DNA from: Agromyces sp. ISL-38
GTDB taxonomy: Bacteria; Actinomycetota; Actinomycetes; Actinomycetales; Microbacteriaceae
DNA length: 64,000 nucleotides
Assembly (NCBI RefSeq): GCF_018613935.1
Contig: NZ_JAGGPF010000009.1
Location: 124,001 to 188,000, forward strand
Direction of reading: 5' to 3'
Positions 16,627-25,340 of the stretch are shown in pieces. The notes beneath the pieces are model-generated. The model saw only the letters and a list, made by a program, of their open reading frames with translations, searched no databases and had not been told where the DNA came from. Made by a program: the position numbers and the translations under genes. The stretch's first letter is position 1, and every line of letters starts with the position of its first letter.

Positions 16627-16705
16627 GCGGATGAGGCACGAACGCTCGACACGCCGTCGTTCGACCCGCGACACGCCGTCGCCCGCTCAGTTCTGCCTCA
16701 TCCGC
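16627..16705. repeat. 79-bp palindromic repeat, copy C
   Basis: Ends GCGGATGAGGCA / TTCTGCCTCATCCGC. The interior carries GACACGCCGTCG twice. GCGACACGCCG falls at repeat positions 42-52 in both this copy and copy B. Located upstream of the DUF559 gene. Confidence 0.9.
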
Positions 16706-16838
16706 CGGATCAGGGCCCGGGTGAGACGGGCGGGACGGGCGCGACGGGCGACAGGCGCGCCGGGCGGGACGGGCGCGCCGGGGCGCGCCGGGCGGCATAG
16801 GCGCGCCGGGACAGGTGTGACCGCTCAGACTCGAGCGC
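16706..16838. other. Very GC-rich intergenic tract with four GGCGCGCC sites
   Basis: GGCGCGCC occurs at 16754, 16772, 16782 and 16800 within 54 bases, embedded in GGGACGGGCG-type repeats. No gene or promoter can be recognised. Confidence 0.7.
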
Positions 16839-16839
16839 G

Positions 16840-18081
16840 CTACAGCCCGAGGCGCTCGAGGAAGGGGTTGCGCAGCGCGCCGCGCGGGTCGAATCGACCC
16901 CGGAGCGCCGCGAAGTCGTGCCAGCGCGGGTAGAGCTGCGGCATCCGTTCGCCCGGCATCGTGAAGAGCTTGCCCCAGTGCGGGCGCGCGCCGAACGGCT
17001 CGAGCGCCGCCTCGAGCGTGGGGAGGAACGCCTCGACCGCCGGCTGCACCGGGCGCCACGTGAAGTGGATGCCGACGGCGCCGGTGCCGTACGCGCTGCT
17101 CAGCCAGAGCTCGTCGGCCGCGACCGTGCGGATCTCGGTCACGTGGATGAGCGGCGCGATGCGGTCGGCGAGCCCGCGCACGGCCTCGAGGGCCGCGGCC
17201 GCGTGCTCCCGCGGCACGAGGTACTCGGATTGCAGCTCCTCGCCGTTCGACGGCGTGAAGTCGAGTCGGAAGTGCGGCAACCGGTCGAACCAGGCCCCAG
17301 CGACCCCGAGCTGCTCGGTGGTGTGCTCGGCCGAGATGCCCTCGAGCGGATGCCGCGGGCGCGTGGCCCGCACGAATGGCACGTCGCGCTCCTCGTGGTC
17401 GGTGCGGTGCTTCACCCAGAGCTGGTCGATGCGGTCGGCGCTGCGCCAGCTCGTGAAGAGGCTCACGCTGTAGCCGAGGGAGGTGACGGCATCGAGATCG
17501 CCCAGCACCTCGTTCCAGTCGAGGCCCTCGTAGACCGTCTGCGCGACCTCGAAGGCGGGCTCGATGTCGAGCTCGACCTCGGTCACGACCCCGAGCGCGC
17601 CGAGGCTCACGACGGCGCCGTCGAAGTCGGGATCGCCACGCCGAAGCTCATGGCGCCGTCCGTCGGTGTCGATGAGTTCGAGGCCGGCGACCGCCGAGGC
17701 GAGCGAGCCCACCTTGTCACCCGAGCCGTGCGTGCCGGTGGCGACTGCGCCGGCCACCGAGATGTGCGGCAGGGAGGCGAGATTCGCGAGTGCCCAGCCG
17801 GCCGAGGCGAGTCGAGGGGCGAGGTCGCCGTAGCGGATCGCCGCCGACACGCGAACCGTGCGCCGGTCGGCGTCGATCTCGACGATCTCAGGCAGGTTCG
17901 CCGTAGAGACGAGCGTGCCCGTCGTGTCGGCGATCTCGTTGAAGGCGTGCCGCGTTCCGAGCGGCCGGAACGGGCCTGCGCCCTGCAGCAGCTCGGCGAG
18001 CTCGTCGACGCTCGACGGCGCTGCGACATCCCGAGCGCCGTATGCGAGGTTGCCCGCCCAATTGCTGCCGACGGATGCCAT
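16840..18081 (-). CDS. FAD-dependent alditol/aldonolactone oxidase-like protein
   Basis: Flavoprotein of the vanillyl-alcohol-oxidase fold, AldO/D-arabinono-1,4-lactone oxidase group, predicted to oxidise alditols or aldonolactones with O2. The N-terminal FAD_binding_4 domain is seen as FRPLGTRHAFNEIADTTGTL and VAGAVATGTHGSGDKVGSLA (pyrophosphate loop, THGSG); the C-terminal ALO domain includes MPQLYPRWHDFAALRGRFDP. The homology-based start is ATG 18081 (MASVGSNWAGN, as in AldO proteins). An in-frame GTG at 18153 overlaps the arabinanase stop as GTGA and would add a low-complexity leader. Last gene of the arabinan operon, so a role in processing released pentose is plausible. Confidence 0.85.
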   Translation of the reverse strand: MASVGSNWAGNLAYGARDVAAPSSVDELAELLQGAGPFRPLGTRHAFNEIADTTGTLVSTANLPEIVEIDADRRTVRVSAAIRYGDLAPRLASAGWALANLASLPHISVAGAVATGTHGSGDKVGSLASAVAGLELIDTDGRRHELRRGDPDFDGAVVSLGALGVVTEVELDIEPAFEVAQTVYEGLDWNEVLGDLDAVTSLGYSVSLFTSWRSADRIDQLWVKHRTDHEERDVPFVRATRPRHPLEGISAEHTTEQLGVAGAWFDRLPHFRLDFTPSNGEELQSEYLVPREHAAAALEAVRGLADRIAPLIHVTEIRTVAADELWLSSAYGTGAVGIHFTWRPVQPAVEAFLPTLEAALEPFGARPHWGKLFTMPGERMPQLYPRWHDFAALRGRFDPRGALRNPFLERLGL

Positions 18082-18149
18082 CGCCACCTGTTCTTCCGTC
18101 ACGTGCTCCCCATTCGAATCGGTCGTCGCCGTGCCCGTCGAGCCGGTCG

Positions 18150-19163
18150 TCACCAGTGCGCCACTGGCCAGCCCTCGGCGTCCCACTCGAGCTCGACGAG
18201 GGCGAGCTGGAACGCGCCGTCCAAGCGTCGATCGTAGTAGTGCACGGCGAGAGTATCCCCTGCGACCGACTGGCCGCCCGGGCCGACGCGATCGCCGTCG
18301 GCTGCCAGTAGGAGCGTGCCGCCGCCCTCGAGGAGCGGCACCCCGTCGCGATCCACGTAGGGCCCGGTGATCTCATCGGCGCGGCCGACCGCGATGTTGT
18401 AGGTGCTCTCGAGTCCGCGGCAGCACGAGTCGCGCGAGACGAAGAGGAAGTACTCGCCGTCGTGCTCGACCACGTACGGAGCTTCGATCGCGTTGGGCGG
18501 CACCTGGCGGTCGGCGAGCCGCAGCGGCTCAGCGGCATCCGCTCGCGTTCCGCTCGGCCACTCCAACGCCACCATGCGGATGCCGCTCCAGAACGACCCG
18601 AACGCCATCCAGGGCTGCCCGTCGCCATCGACGGCGATGCCCGGATCGATGGCATTGAAGTCGTCGGAACGGGCCGAGGAGATCACCGGCCCTCGGTCGA
18701 CCCACTCGTACTCCGCTGCGTCGGGATCGAGCGTCTCGTTCGTCGCCAGGGCGATCACCGAGGTGTTCGACCCGAACGTCGACGCCGAGTAGTAGAGGTA
18801 CCACGTGCCGTCGTGCTCGATGAGTTCGGGCGCCCAGAGGTTCGACACGCCAGGCACCGCCTCGTCGAGCCACTCCGGCTTCTCGGGCCACACCTCGCCG
18901 CGGTAGCGCCATGTCGAGCCATCGGTCGAACTGCGGATCTGGATGTTGCCGTCGGAGACGGTCTCATTGCCCGTCGAGTACACGTAGCTCGTGCCGTCGT
19001 CGATGGCGAGCGCCGGATCGTGCGTCGACAGGTCGCCCGTGAGCTCTCGTGCGCCGCCGCTCGAGCACGCGGCGAGCGCGAGGAGCGAGACGACCGAGAG
19101 CAGCGCGCCGGCGAACATGGCGGGGCGCGCCGTCATGGACGATCGGCGCGCCCCGCGGCTCAT
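18150..19163 (-). CDS. GH43 endo-alpha-1,5-L-arabinanase-like lipoprotein
   Basis: 337 residues. A type II signal ends in lipobox LAAC (Cys33), placing the enzyme on the outer face of the membrane. Five-bladed GH43 catalytic residues can be assigned: Asp49 in THDPALAI (general base), Asp173 in NAIDPGIAVD (pKa modulator) and Glu227 in NAIEAPYVVEH (acid). SNLWAPELIEHDGTWYLYYS is the usual second-blade motif. Together this fits the arabinanase subgroup that cuts alpha-1,5-arabinan. Its ATG at 19161-19163 overlaps the GH51 stop (ATGA), coupling it to the arabinofuranosidase. Confidence 0.9.
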   Translation of the reverse strand: MSRGARRSSMTARPAMFAGALLSVVSLLALAACSSGGARELTGDLSTHDPALAIDDGTSYVYSTGNETVSDGNIQIRSSTDGSTWRYRGEVWPEKPEWLDEAVPGVSNLWAPELIEHDGTWYLYYSASTFGSNTSVIALATNETLDPDAAEYEWVDRGPVISSARSDDFNAIDPGIAVDGDGQPWMAFGSFWSGIRMVALEWPSGTRADAAEPLRLADRQVPPNAIEAPYVVEHDGEYFLFVSRDSCCRGLESTYNIAVGRADEITGPYVDRDGVPLLEGGGTLLLAADGDRVGPGGQSVAGDTLAVHYYDRRLDGAFQLALVELEWDAEGWPVAHW

Positions 19164-20674
19164 GCGCCGAGCGAGACGGCGGTCCACGACACGGCGGGCA
19201 GCACGATGGTGAGCTGCCCTTCGGCCAGCTCGGCGCTGTCGTTGGCGCGGAGGGCGACGCGCTCGGGCTCATCGAGCGTGTTCTTCGCGTACACGTCGTC
19301 GTCGGCGAGGGTCTGCGCGTCGAGCACCGTGATCTCGCCGAGCGCCGAGACGTCTATGGTCACGGAGACGGGTTCGCCCTGGCTGCGGTTCACAAGGAAC
19401 ACCGCGGCTCGGCCCGTCTCGGCGTCGTGCGTCGCCACCGCGTCGACGAGCGGCACCACGCCGTAGACCTCGGTCTCGTACGTGGGCGCTTCGAGCTTCA
19501 CCTCGAGCGCCCTGCCGGTCGCGAGCTGCGACGTGAGCGCGAACGGGAAGAACGTGGCCTGCCGCCATGCCGGGCCGCCGGGCTCGGTCATGATGGGCGC
19601 GATCACGTTCACGAGCTGCGCGAGCGACGCACTCGTGACGCGATCGGCGTGCTTCAGCATCGAGATCATGAGGCTGCCGAAGACCACGGCGTCGGCGACC
19701 GAGTAGACGTCTTCGAGGAGGCGGGGCGCGACGGGCCAATTGTCGATGCCCTCGATCTTGTCGACGTTGTGGAATCGCTCGATGTACCAGACGTTCCACT
19801 CGTCGAACGAGATGTCGATGGTCTTGTCGCTGCCGACGACGGCCTTCACGTGGTCGGCAGTGGCGACGACCGACTCGATGAAGTGGTCCATGTCGACGGC
19901 CGACGCGAGGAACGAGCCGAGGTCGCCGTTCTTCTCCTCGTAGTACGCGTGGCACGAGATGTAGTCGACGTCGTCGTAGGTGTGCGTGAGCACGACGCGC
20001 TCCCACTCGCCGAACGTGGGCATGTGCGCGCTCGACGAGCCGCACACGACGAGTTCGACCGAGGGATCGAGCTGGCGCATCGCCTTCGCCGTCTGCGAGG
20101 CGATCTTGCCGTAGTCGTCGGCCGAGCGGTGGCCGAGCTGCCACGGGCCGTCCATCTCATTGCCGAGGCACCACATCTTCACGCCGAACGCGTCGGTGCG
20201 GCCGTTGGCGATGCGCTGGTCGGCGAGCGCCGAACCGCCCGCGATGTTCGAGTACTCGAGCAGGTCGAGCGCCTCGAGCGGGCCCCGCGTGCCGAGGTTC
20301 ACGGCGAGCATGAGCTCGCTGTCGACCTTGTCGAGCCACGAGGCGAACTCGTGCAGCCCGATCTCGTTCGTCTCGGTCGAGTGCCACGCGAGGTCGAGCC
20401 GGCGGGGGCGCTTTTCGCGCGGGCCGACCGAGTCCTCCCAGCGGAACCCCGAGACGAAATTGCCGCCCGGATAGCGGATGGTCGAGACGCCGAGCTCCTT
20501 GACGAGGTCGATGACGTCTTGGCGGAACCCCTCGTCGTCAGCGGTGGGATGTCCCGGCTCGTAGATCCCGTCGTACACGCATCGCCCGAGGTGCTCCACG
20601 AAGGAGCCGAAGATGCGGCGGTTGATGGGTCCGACCGAGAAGTGCGGATCGATGGTGAGGCGTGCAGACGTCAT
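19160..20674 (-). CDS. abfA: GH51 alpha-L-arabinofuranosidase
   Basis: 504 residues, no signal peptide, so it acts on imported arabino-oligosaccharides in the cytoplasm. GH51 clan-A residues: acid/base E173 in MWCLGNEMDG and nucleophile E292 in ISFDEWNVWY; the N-terminal INRRIFGSFVEHLGRCVYDGIY and TIRYPGGNFVSGFRWEDS are family signatures. The ATG at 20674 is chosen because homologues start directly with this segment. It follows two ABC permease genes in the same direction and overlaps the GH43 gene by 4 bases. Confidence 0.95.
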   Translation of the reverse strand: MTSARLTIDPHFSVGPINRRIFGSFVEHLGRCVYDGIYEPGHPTADDEGFRQDVIDLVKELGVSTIRYPGGNFVSGFRWEDSVGPREKRPRRLDLAWHSTETNEIGLHEFASWLDKVDSELMLAVNLGTRGPLEALDLLEYSNIAGGSALADQRIANGRTDAFGVKMWCLGNEMDGPWQLGHRSADDYGKIASQTAKAMRQLDPSVELVVCGSSSAHMPTFGEWERVVLTHTYDDVDYISCHAYYEEKNGDLGSFLASAVDMDHFIESVVATADHVKAVVGSDKTIDISFDEWNVWYIERFHNVDKIEGIDNWPVAPRLLEDVYSVADAVVFGSLMISMLKHADRVTSASLAQLVNVIAPIMTEPGGPAWRQATFFPFALTSQLATGRALEVKLEAPTYETEVYGVVPLVDAVATHDAETGRAAVFLVNRSQGEPVSVTIDVSALGEITVLDAQTLADDDVYAKNTLDEPERVALRANDSAELAEGQLTIVLPAVSWTAVSLGA

Positions 20675-20755
20675 GCGGTGCTTTCTGTGATGAGGTGTAC
20701 GGTCTGCGGATGGCGCTGCTCGCGGCATCCGTCATGGTCTTCGTTCGCGGCGTGG

Positions 20756-21715
20756 CTATTTCACGCTGCCGATTGCGAGCCCGCCCTGCCAGTACCGCTG
20801 CAGGAAGAGGAACGACAGGATGAGCGGGATGATCGAGATGAAGGAGCCCGTCGTGATGAGGTTCCAGACCTGCTCGCCGCCGGCGCCCGCGTTCGACAGC
20901 GCGGTCCAGCGGTTCAGTCCGAGGGTCACGGGCAGCAGCTCGGGATCGGTGAGCACGGCAAGTGGCAGGAAGAAGTTGTTCCACGTGCCGACGACGGAGA
21001 GCAGGAGCACCGTCACGATCGCAGGCTTCAGGAGCGGCAGCGCGACCTGCGCGAAGGTGCGCAGCTCCCCGGCGCCGTCGATGCGTGCCGCCTCGAGCAG
21101 CTCGTCGGGAACGGCGTCCTGCGCGTAGACCCGCATCAGGTAGACGCCGAACGGGTTCAGCAGTGACGGCAGGATCACGGCCCACGGCGTGTTGATCAGA
21201 CCCATCTGGCTGAGCAGCATGAAGGTCGGGATGACGAGGGCAGTCAGCGGCACCATCACCGACGCGAGCACGATGGTGAAGAACGGCCCGCGGCCGCGGA
21301 ACCGGTACTTGGCGAAGCCGTAGCCCGCGAGGATCGCGAGGATGGTCGCCCCCGCTCCACCTGCGAACGCGTAGAGGAACGAGTTCGCGAACCAGCGCCA
21401 GTAGATGCCGCCCTGGTGGGTGAAGAGCCCGGCGATGTTGTCGAAGAAGGCGAACTGGTCGTCGAACCAGAGCGCCCCGCCCGTGCCCGTGAAGAGGCCG
21501 GAGTTGCTCTTCGTCGCCGCGACGATGAGCCACCACAGCGGCGTGATGAAGTAGATCGCGAGAATGATGAGGAAGGCGTGCGAGCCGATGCGCCGGCCTC
21601 CCGAGCGGCCGCGCCCCCGGCCGTCAGCACGGCGCGGCTGGTGCGCCGGCACGCCGGTGGAGACGGCGAGGTCGGTGGGCGCCGTGGCGGCGCGGCTCGA
21701 GGTCGTGGAAGACAT
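20756..21715 (-). CDS. Carbohydrate ABC transporter permease (MalG type)
   Basis: 319 residues with a Pro/Arg/Gly-rich cytoplasmic N-terminus and six membrane spans. The ATPase-contact EAA loop is ELLEAARIDGAGELRTFAQVALPLLKP. The C-terminal FISIIPLILSFLFLQRYWQGGLAIGSVK is diagnostic of MalG-type permeases. The ATG at 21715 shares one base with the stop of the partner permease. Part of the arabinoside importer with genes at 21715 and 22760. Confidence 0.94.
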   Translation of the reverse strand: MSSTTSSRAATAPTDLAVSTGVPAHQPRRADGRGRGRSGGRRIGSHAFLIILAIYFITPLWWLIVAATKSNSGLFTGTGGALWFDDQFAFFDNIAGLFTHQGGIYWRWFANSFLYAFAGGAGATILAILAGYGFAKYRFRGRGPFFTIVLASVMVPLTALVIPTFMLLSQMGLINTPWAVILPSLLNPFGVYLMRVYAQDAVPDELLEAARIDGAGELRTFAQVALPLLKPAIVTVLLLSVVGTWNNFFLPLAVLTDPELLPVTLGLNRWTALSNAGAGGEQVWNLITTGSFISIIPLILSFLFLQRYWQGGLAIGSVK

Positions 21716-22677
21716 CACTTCAGTCCGCTCTGCTTGCGCGTGAGGAAGAGGAACACGGTCGACCCGGCGAACACGAGCGCACCGAGCGAGAACGCGATCG
21801 CCGAGGCGTAGTTGAACTGGCTGTAGGAGAACGCCAGCGAGAACGCGTACATGTTCGGCGTGTAGGCCGCGTCGATCGCGCCCTGGGCGACGCTGCGGAG
21901 CACGACGGGTTCGGTGAAGAACTGGAGCGTGCCGATGAGCGCGAACGTGATCACCATCACCATCGAGGACGAGATCATCGGCAGCTTGATGCGTGTGGAG
22001 GTCTGCCAGCCGTTCGCGCCGTCGATACGCGCCGCCTCGTAGATCGAGGGGTCGATCGAGCGGAGGGCGGCGTAGATGACGATCATGTAGTACCCGGCCC
22101 ACTGCCACGTGACGATGTTCACGAGGCTGCCGAAGACGCTGTCGGCAGCGAGGAAGTTGGGGGCGTCGAGACCGACGAGGCTGAAGATCGTCGCCGCGGG
22201 GCCGAAGCGGGGGCTGTAGAGGAAGCTCCACATGAGGGCGCCGATGACGACCGGGATGGCGTACGGCACGAAGATGAGCAGCCGCGACAGCTTCGACACT
22301 CGCGTCGCGAGCGTATCGAGCACGAGCGCCGCGACGAGTGCGACGAGGAGTTGCGCGGGGATCATCACGACCGCGTAGGCGAGTACCCGCAACATGCCCT
22401 CGAGGAAGAGCGGGTCGGTGAACGCCTTCGCGTAGTTCGCGACACCGGTGAACTCGGTGCCGGTCGCGAGCGTCGAGGTGAACAGGCTCATGCCGAACGC
22501 GTACCCGAGGGGAAGCACGAGGAAGATCACGAAGACGATCGCGAACGGGGCGACGAACAGCCAGCCCCAGCGCTGGCGGCGACGAACGAGGCGGGCACCT
22601 CCGCCCGGGCGTGGAGGCGCGTCGCGCGGCGACCGGACCGCGGGTGTCGCGGCCGCCTCCATGGTGTGACTGGTCAT
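21715..22677 (-). CDS. Carbohydrate ABC transporter permease (MalF type)
   Basis: 320 residues, six predicted membrane spans after a charged Arg-rich N-terminus. The EAA loop is SIYEAARIDGANGWQTSTRIKLPMISS. It pairs with the MalG-type permease whose start overlaps its stop. A strong hairpin at 22716-22746 separates it from the binding-protein gene upstream and probably lowers permease relative to receptor expression. Confidence 0.94.
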   Translation of the reverse strand: MTSHTMEAAATPAVRSPRDAPPRPGGGARLVRRRQRWGWLFVAPFAIVFVIFLVLPLGYAFGMSLFTSTLATGTEFTGVANYAKAFTDPLFLEGMLRVLAYAVVMIPAQLLVALVAALVLDTLATRVSKLSRLLIFVPYAIPVVIGALMWSFLYSPRFGPAATIFSLVGLDAPNFLAADSVFGSLVNIVTWQWAGYYMIVIYAALRSIDPSIYEAARIDGANGWQTSTRIKLPMISSSMVMVITFALIGTLQFFTEPVVLRSVAQGAIDAAYTPNMYAFSLAFSYSQFNYASAIAFSLGALVFAGSTVFLFLTRKQSGLK

Positions 22678-22715
22678 CGTTGCTCTCTTCGTCGAGTCGT
22701 CGGTCGGGGTGGGCC

Positions 22716-22746
22716 CGCGTCCGGTGAGTGCAGCTCACCGGACGCG
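22716..22746 (-). terminator. Intercistronic hairpin between binding protein and permeases
   Basis: Perfect 13-bp stem CGCGTCCGGTGAG / CTCACCGGACGCG with a 5-base loop and no T-run. It is placed between the binding-protein stop (22760) and the permease start (22677), where it should act as an attenuator or mRNA-stabilising element rather than a full terminator. Confidence 0.75.
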
Positions 22747-22759
22747 GACCGCAGGGAGG

Positions 22760-24088
22760 CTACTTGAGCGTGAAGCCCTGCTCGGTGGCGTACTTCTCGA
22801 GCGAGGCCTGCAGGTCGTCGAGCGCCTTCGAGGAGTCCTTCTCGCCCTGCACCATCGCGTACAGTTCCTCGGTCAGCTGGTCGTAGGCGTAGTTCTGGAA
22901 GGGGCTGAAGGTGAAACCGGTGTAGCCGGATGCCGCTTCGAGGAACACGTCCTTGTTGATCTGCTGCCCGCCGAAGAACGGGTACTCGAGGTCGCGGAAG
23001 TAGTCGGACTCGAGGATCGGCTTCCACAGCGGGAAGAGCGCCGCCTCCTCGATGCCGATCTTCCACGCCTCTTCGGTGCCGAAGACCTCCTTGGCGACGG
23101 TCGCCGCAGCCTCGGGGTCTTTCGCCTGGCTCGTCACCGCGAACGTGGATCCGCCCCAGTTGATCTGCACCGGGTTGGCCGGGTCCCACTGGGGAACCGG
23201 CGCTGCGCGCCAGACGGCGTCGGCGTCGGCGTCGGAGAGGCCGCCGAGGTAGCCGGGGCCCCAGGCCGCCGCGATGTAGATCGCATAGGAGCCGTCGACG
23301 AGCTTGGTGTTGTAGTCGGCCGTGAACGCGTCTTCAGTGCCGACGAGGCCATCGGCCGCGAGCTTCTCCCAGTACGCGAGCACGTCCTTGGCCGGCTGGT
23401 CGTTGACCTTGATGCCGACCTCGGTCGGCTTCGCGTTGTCGTAGACGAACGGCGTCGAGCCGACCTGTGCGAAGAGGGCCTGGTTGTAGGCGCGGCCGTT
23501 CGTCGGGAAGTCGGCGAGCACCCCGGGCGCCCCGGCGTCCTTGAGTGCCTGCGCGGCCGCCGCGAACTCGTCCCACGTCGTGGGGACGGGGATGCCGTAC
23601 TGGTCGAGGATGTCCTGCCGGTAGAGCATGCCCATGGGCCCGCCGTCGACCGGGATCGCGTAGACCGCGTCGCCGCTCGAGACGTCTTTCCATGCGCCCT
23701 CGCTGTAGTCGTCCTTCACGTCGCCCGCACCGTACTCGGAGAGGTCGACGAGGGCGTCGCGGATCGAGAAGCTGGAGAGCACCTCGGACTCGAGCATGAT
23801 CACGTCAGGTGCACCGGAGCCCGATTCGATGGCGGTCGAGAACTTCGTGTACTCGTCGTTGCCCTGGCCGGCGTTGGTCCAGCAGATCTGCACCTCGTCG
23901 TGGGTCTTGTTGAACAGGTCGACCACCTGCTCGAATGCCGGGTACCAGGCCCAGACGCTCACCTGGGTGGCCTCGGGCTGAAGGATCTTGTTGGTGCAGG
24001 ACTCTGCGCCGGCACCGGTCGAGCAACCGGTGAGTGCGGCTGCTGCGACGGCGACGACGCCGGTCGCGGCAAGGAGCTTCGACTTCAT
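22760..24088 (-). CDS. Extracellular sugar-binding lipoprotein (ABC importer)
   Basis: 442 residues. Lipoprotein signal MKSKLLAATGVVAVAAAALTGC with Cys at 22, then a cluster B solute-binding fold (SVWAWYPAFEQVVDLFNKTHDEVQICW). Start ATG 24088 with GAGAGGAAG upstream. Two LacI-type operators lie about 100-130 bases upstream, downstream of an exact TTGACA -35 box, so this is the first gene of the arabinoside operon. The neighbouring GH51 and GH43 genes imply arabino-oligosaccharide binding; that specificity is inferred from context. Confidence 0.93.
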   Translation of the reverse strand: MKSKLLAATGVVAVAAAALTGCSTGAGAESCTNKILQPEATQVSVWAWYPAFEQVVDLFNKTHDEVQICWTNAGQGNDEYTKFSTAIESGSGAPDVIMLESEVLSSFSIRDALVDLSEYGAGDVKDDYSEGAWKDVSSGDAVYAIPVDGGPMGMLYRQDILDQYGIPVPTTWDEFAAAAQALKDAGAPGVLADFPTNGRAYNQALFAQVGSTPFVYDNAKPTEVGIKVNDQPAKDVLAYWEKLAADGLVGTEDAFTADYNTKLVDGSYAIYIAAAWGPGYLGGLSDADADAVWRAAPVPQWDPANPVQINWGGSTFAVTSQAKDPEAAATVAKEVFGTEEAWKIGIEEAALFPLWKPILESDYFRDLEYPFFGGQQINKDVFLEAASGYTGFTFSPFQNYAYDQLTEELYAMVQGEKDSSKALDDLQASLEKYATEQGFTLK

Positions 24089-24190
24089 TTGCTGTGCTTC
24101 CTCTCGCGGTGTTGGACACCGTTGTCTCTGGCGATGGAGGCTCGTGCGCCGTCGCACAGCTGGGTGCTCCGCGGCGAGTTCCGAGTCTTC

Positions 24191-24216
24191 TACAACGTTG
24201 TAAATACAACGTTGTA
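24191..24216. promoter_or_regulatory. Double LacI-type operator TACAACGTTGTA
   Basis: Two perfect 12-bp palindromes TACAACGTTGTA at 24191-24202 and 24205-24216, spaced 14 bp centre to centre, in the leader of the binding-protein gene. A third copy precedes the regulator gene at 25341. Confidence 0.88.
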
Positions 24217-24221
24217 GAGAC

Positions 24222-24250
24222 ATGCTGCCCCGCCATTCGCGTGATGTCAA
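24222..24250 (-). promoter_or_regulatory. Promoter of the arabinoside operon
   Basis: Exact -35 TTGACA at 24245-24250 (minus strand), 17-base spacer and a weak -10 CAGCAT at 24222-24227. The double operator follows directly, over the expected start of transcription, which fits repression by a LacI protein. Confidence 0.6.
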
Positions 24251-24284
24251 GTTCAAGCCGGACGCTTGCCGGATCGAGCTCGGA

Positions 24285-25313
24285 CTACGCGTCGATCATC
24301 GCCTTCGATGGGGCCGACTCGCGCTCGACCACGTGGAAGTCGGCGAGGAGAAGCCGCGGCTCGCCTGCGGCATCCGTTCGCTGGATCCGCTCGAGGAGGG
24401 TCGTCACGGCGGTGCGAGCGATCCAACGCTGGCCGGGATCGATGGTCGTGAGCGACGGAATGGAGTACTCCGCCTCGTCGAGACCGTCGAATCCCATGAC
24501 GGCCACGTCGGCGGGCACCCGGATGCCCGCCTCCTGCAGCACGCGCATCGCGCCGAGCGCGAGCGTGTCGTTGAGCCCGAACACCGCATCGAATGTGACG
24601 CCGCGGTCGAGGAGATCCCGCATGCCGCGGGCGCCGTTCGCGCGGTGCCACGTGGTGGTCTCGCTGATGATCGAGTCGTCATAGGGCACGCCGGCCGACT
24701 CGAGGGCCTCGCGGTAGCCGCGCAGTCGCAGGCCGGCCGAACCGATGACCTCACCCGGGTGCGCCCCGACGACGGCGATCCTCCGTCGCCCGGAGGCGAG
24801 CAGGTACTCCGTCGCGGCTCGCGCGGCCTCCACGTTCCGCATCGTCACGTGGTCGACGGGTGCGTCGAAGATGCGCTCGCCGAGGAGCACGAGCGGGTAC
24901 GGCCGCTCGAGGTGCGCGGCATCGTCCTGGCCCATGCCGAGCGCGCTGAAGATGAGTCCGTCGGTCATCTGCAGCCGCGGACTGCGCAGGAGCTCGAGCT
25001 CGCGATCGCGGTCGCCACCCGTCTGCTCGACGAGCACGACGAGGCCCGCCTCCTCGGCGGCTTCGATGACGGCGGCCGCGAGCTCGGCGAAGTAGCTGAG
25101 GGCCAGTTCGGGCACCGCGAGGGCGATCGCTCCGGTGCGGCCCGACCTGAGGCTGCGTGCGGTGAGGTTCGGGGTGTACCCGAGGTCGGCGATCGCCTGC
25201 TCCACCTTGGCCTTCGTCGCCGGCCGGATGTGCGGGTAGTCGTTGATGACGTTCGAGACGGTCTTGATCGAGACCCCCGCCAGACGGGCCACGTCATGCA
25301 GCGTCGACGCCAT
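24285..25313 (-). CDS. LacI family repressor of the arabinoside locus
   Basis: 342 residues. The N-terminal HTH is TLHDVARLAGVSIKTVSNVIN with hinge helix YTPNLTARSLRSG; a periplasmic-binding-protein-like sensor domain follows and ends EPRLLLADFHVVERES. A copy of the same palindrome found upstream of the binding-protein gene (CTACAACGTTGTAG, 25341-25354) lies 28 bases before its start, indicating autoregulation and control of the adjacent operon. The effector is probably arabinose or an arabino-oligosaccharide, inferred from the regulated genes. Confidence 0.92.
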   Translation of the reverse strand: MASTLHDVARLAGVSIKTVSNVINDYPHIRPATKAKVEQAIADLGYTPNLTARSLRSGRTGAIALAVPELALSYFAELAAAVIEAAEEAGLVVLVEQTGGDRDRELELLRSPRLQMTDGLIFSALGMGQDDAAHLERPYPLVLLGERIFDAPVDHVTMRNVEAARAATEYLLASGRRRIAVVGAHPGEVIGSAGLRLRGYREALESAGVPYDDSIISETTTWHRANGARGMRDLLDRGVTFDAVFGLNDTLALGAMRVLQEAGIRVPADVAVMGFDGLDEAEYSIPSLTTIDPGQRWIARTAVTTLLERIQRTDAAGEPRLLLADFHVVERESAPSKAMIDA

Positions 25314-25340
25314 GGTGCCTCCTCAGCCGATGCCGACACT

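Noticed and set aside
15300..16720. Toxin-antitoxin pair
   Set aside because: Only the AbiEi-like/DUF559 gene is present; no second gene that could be the AbiEii nucleotidyltransferase is nearby.
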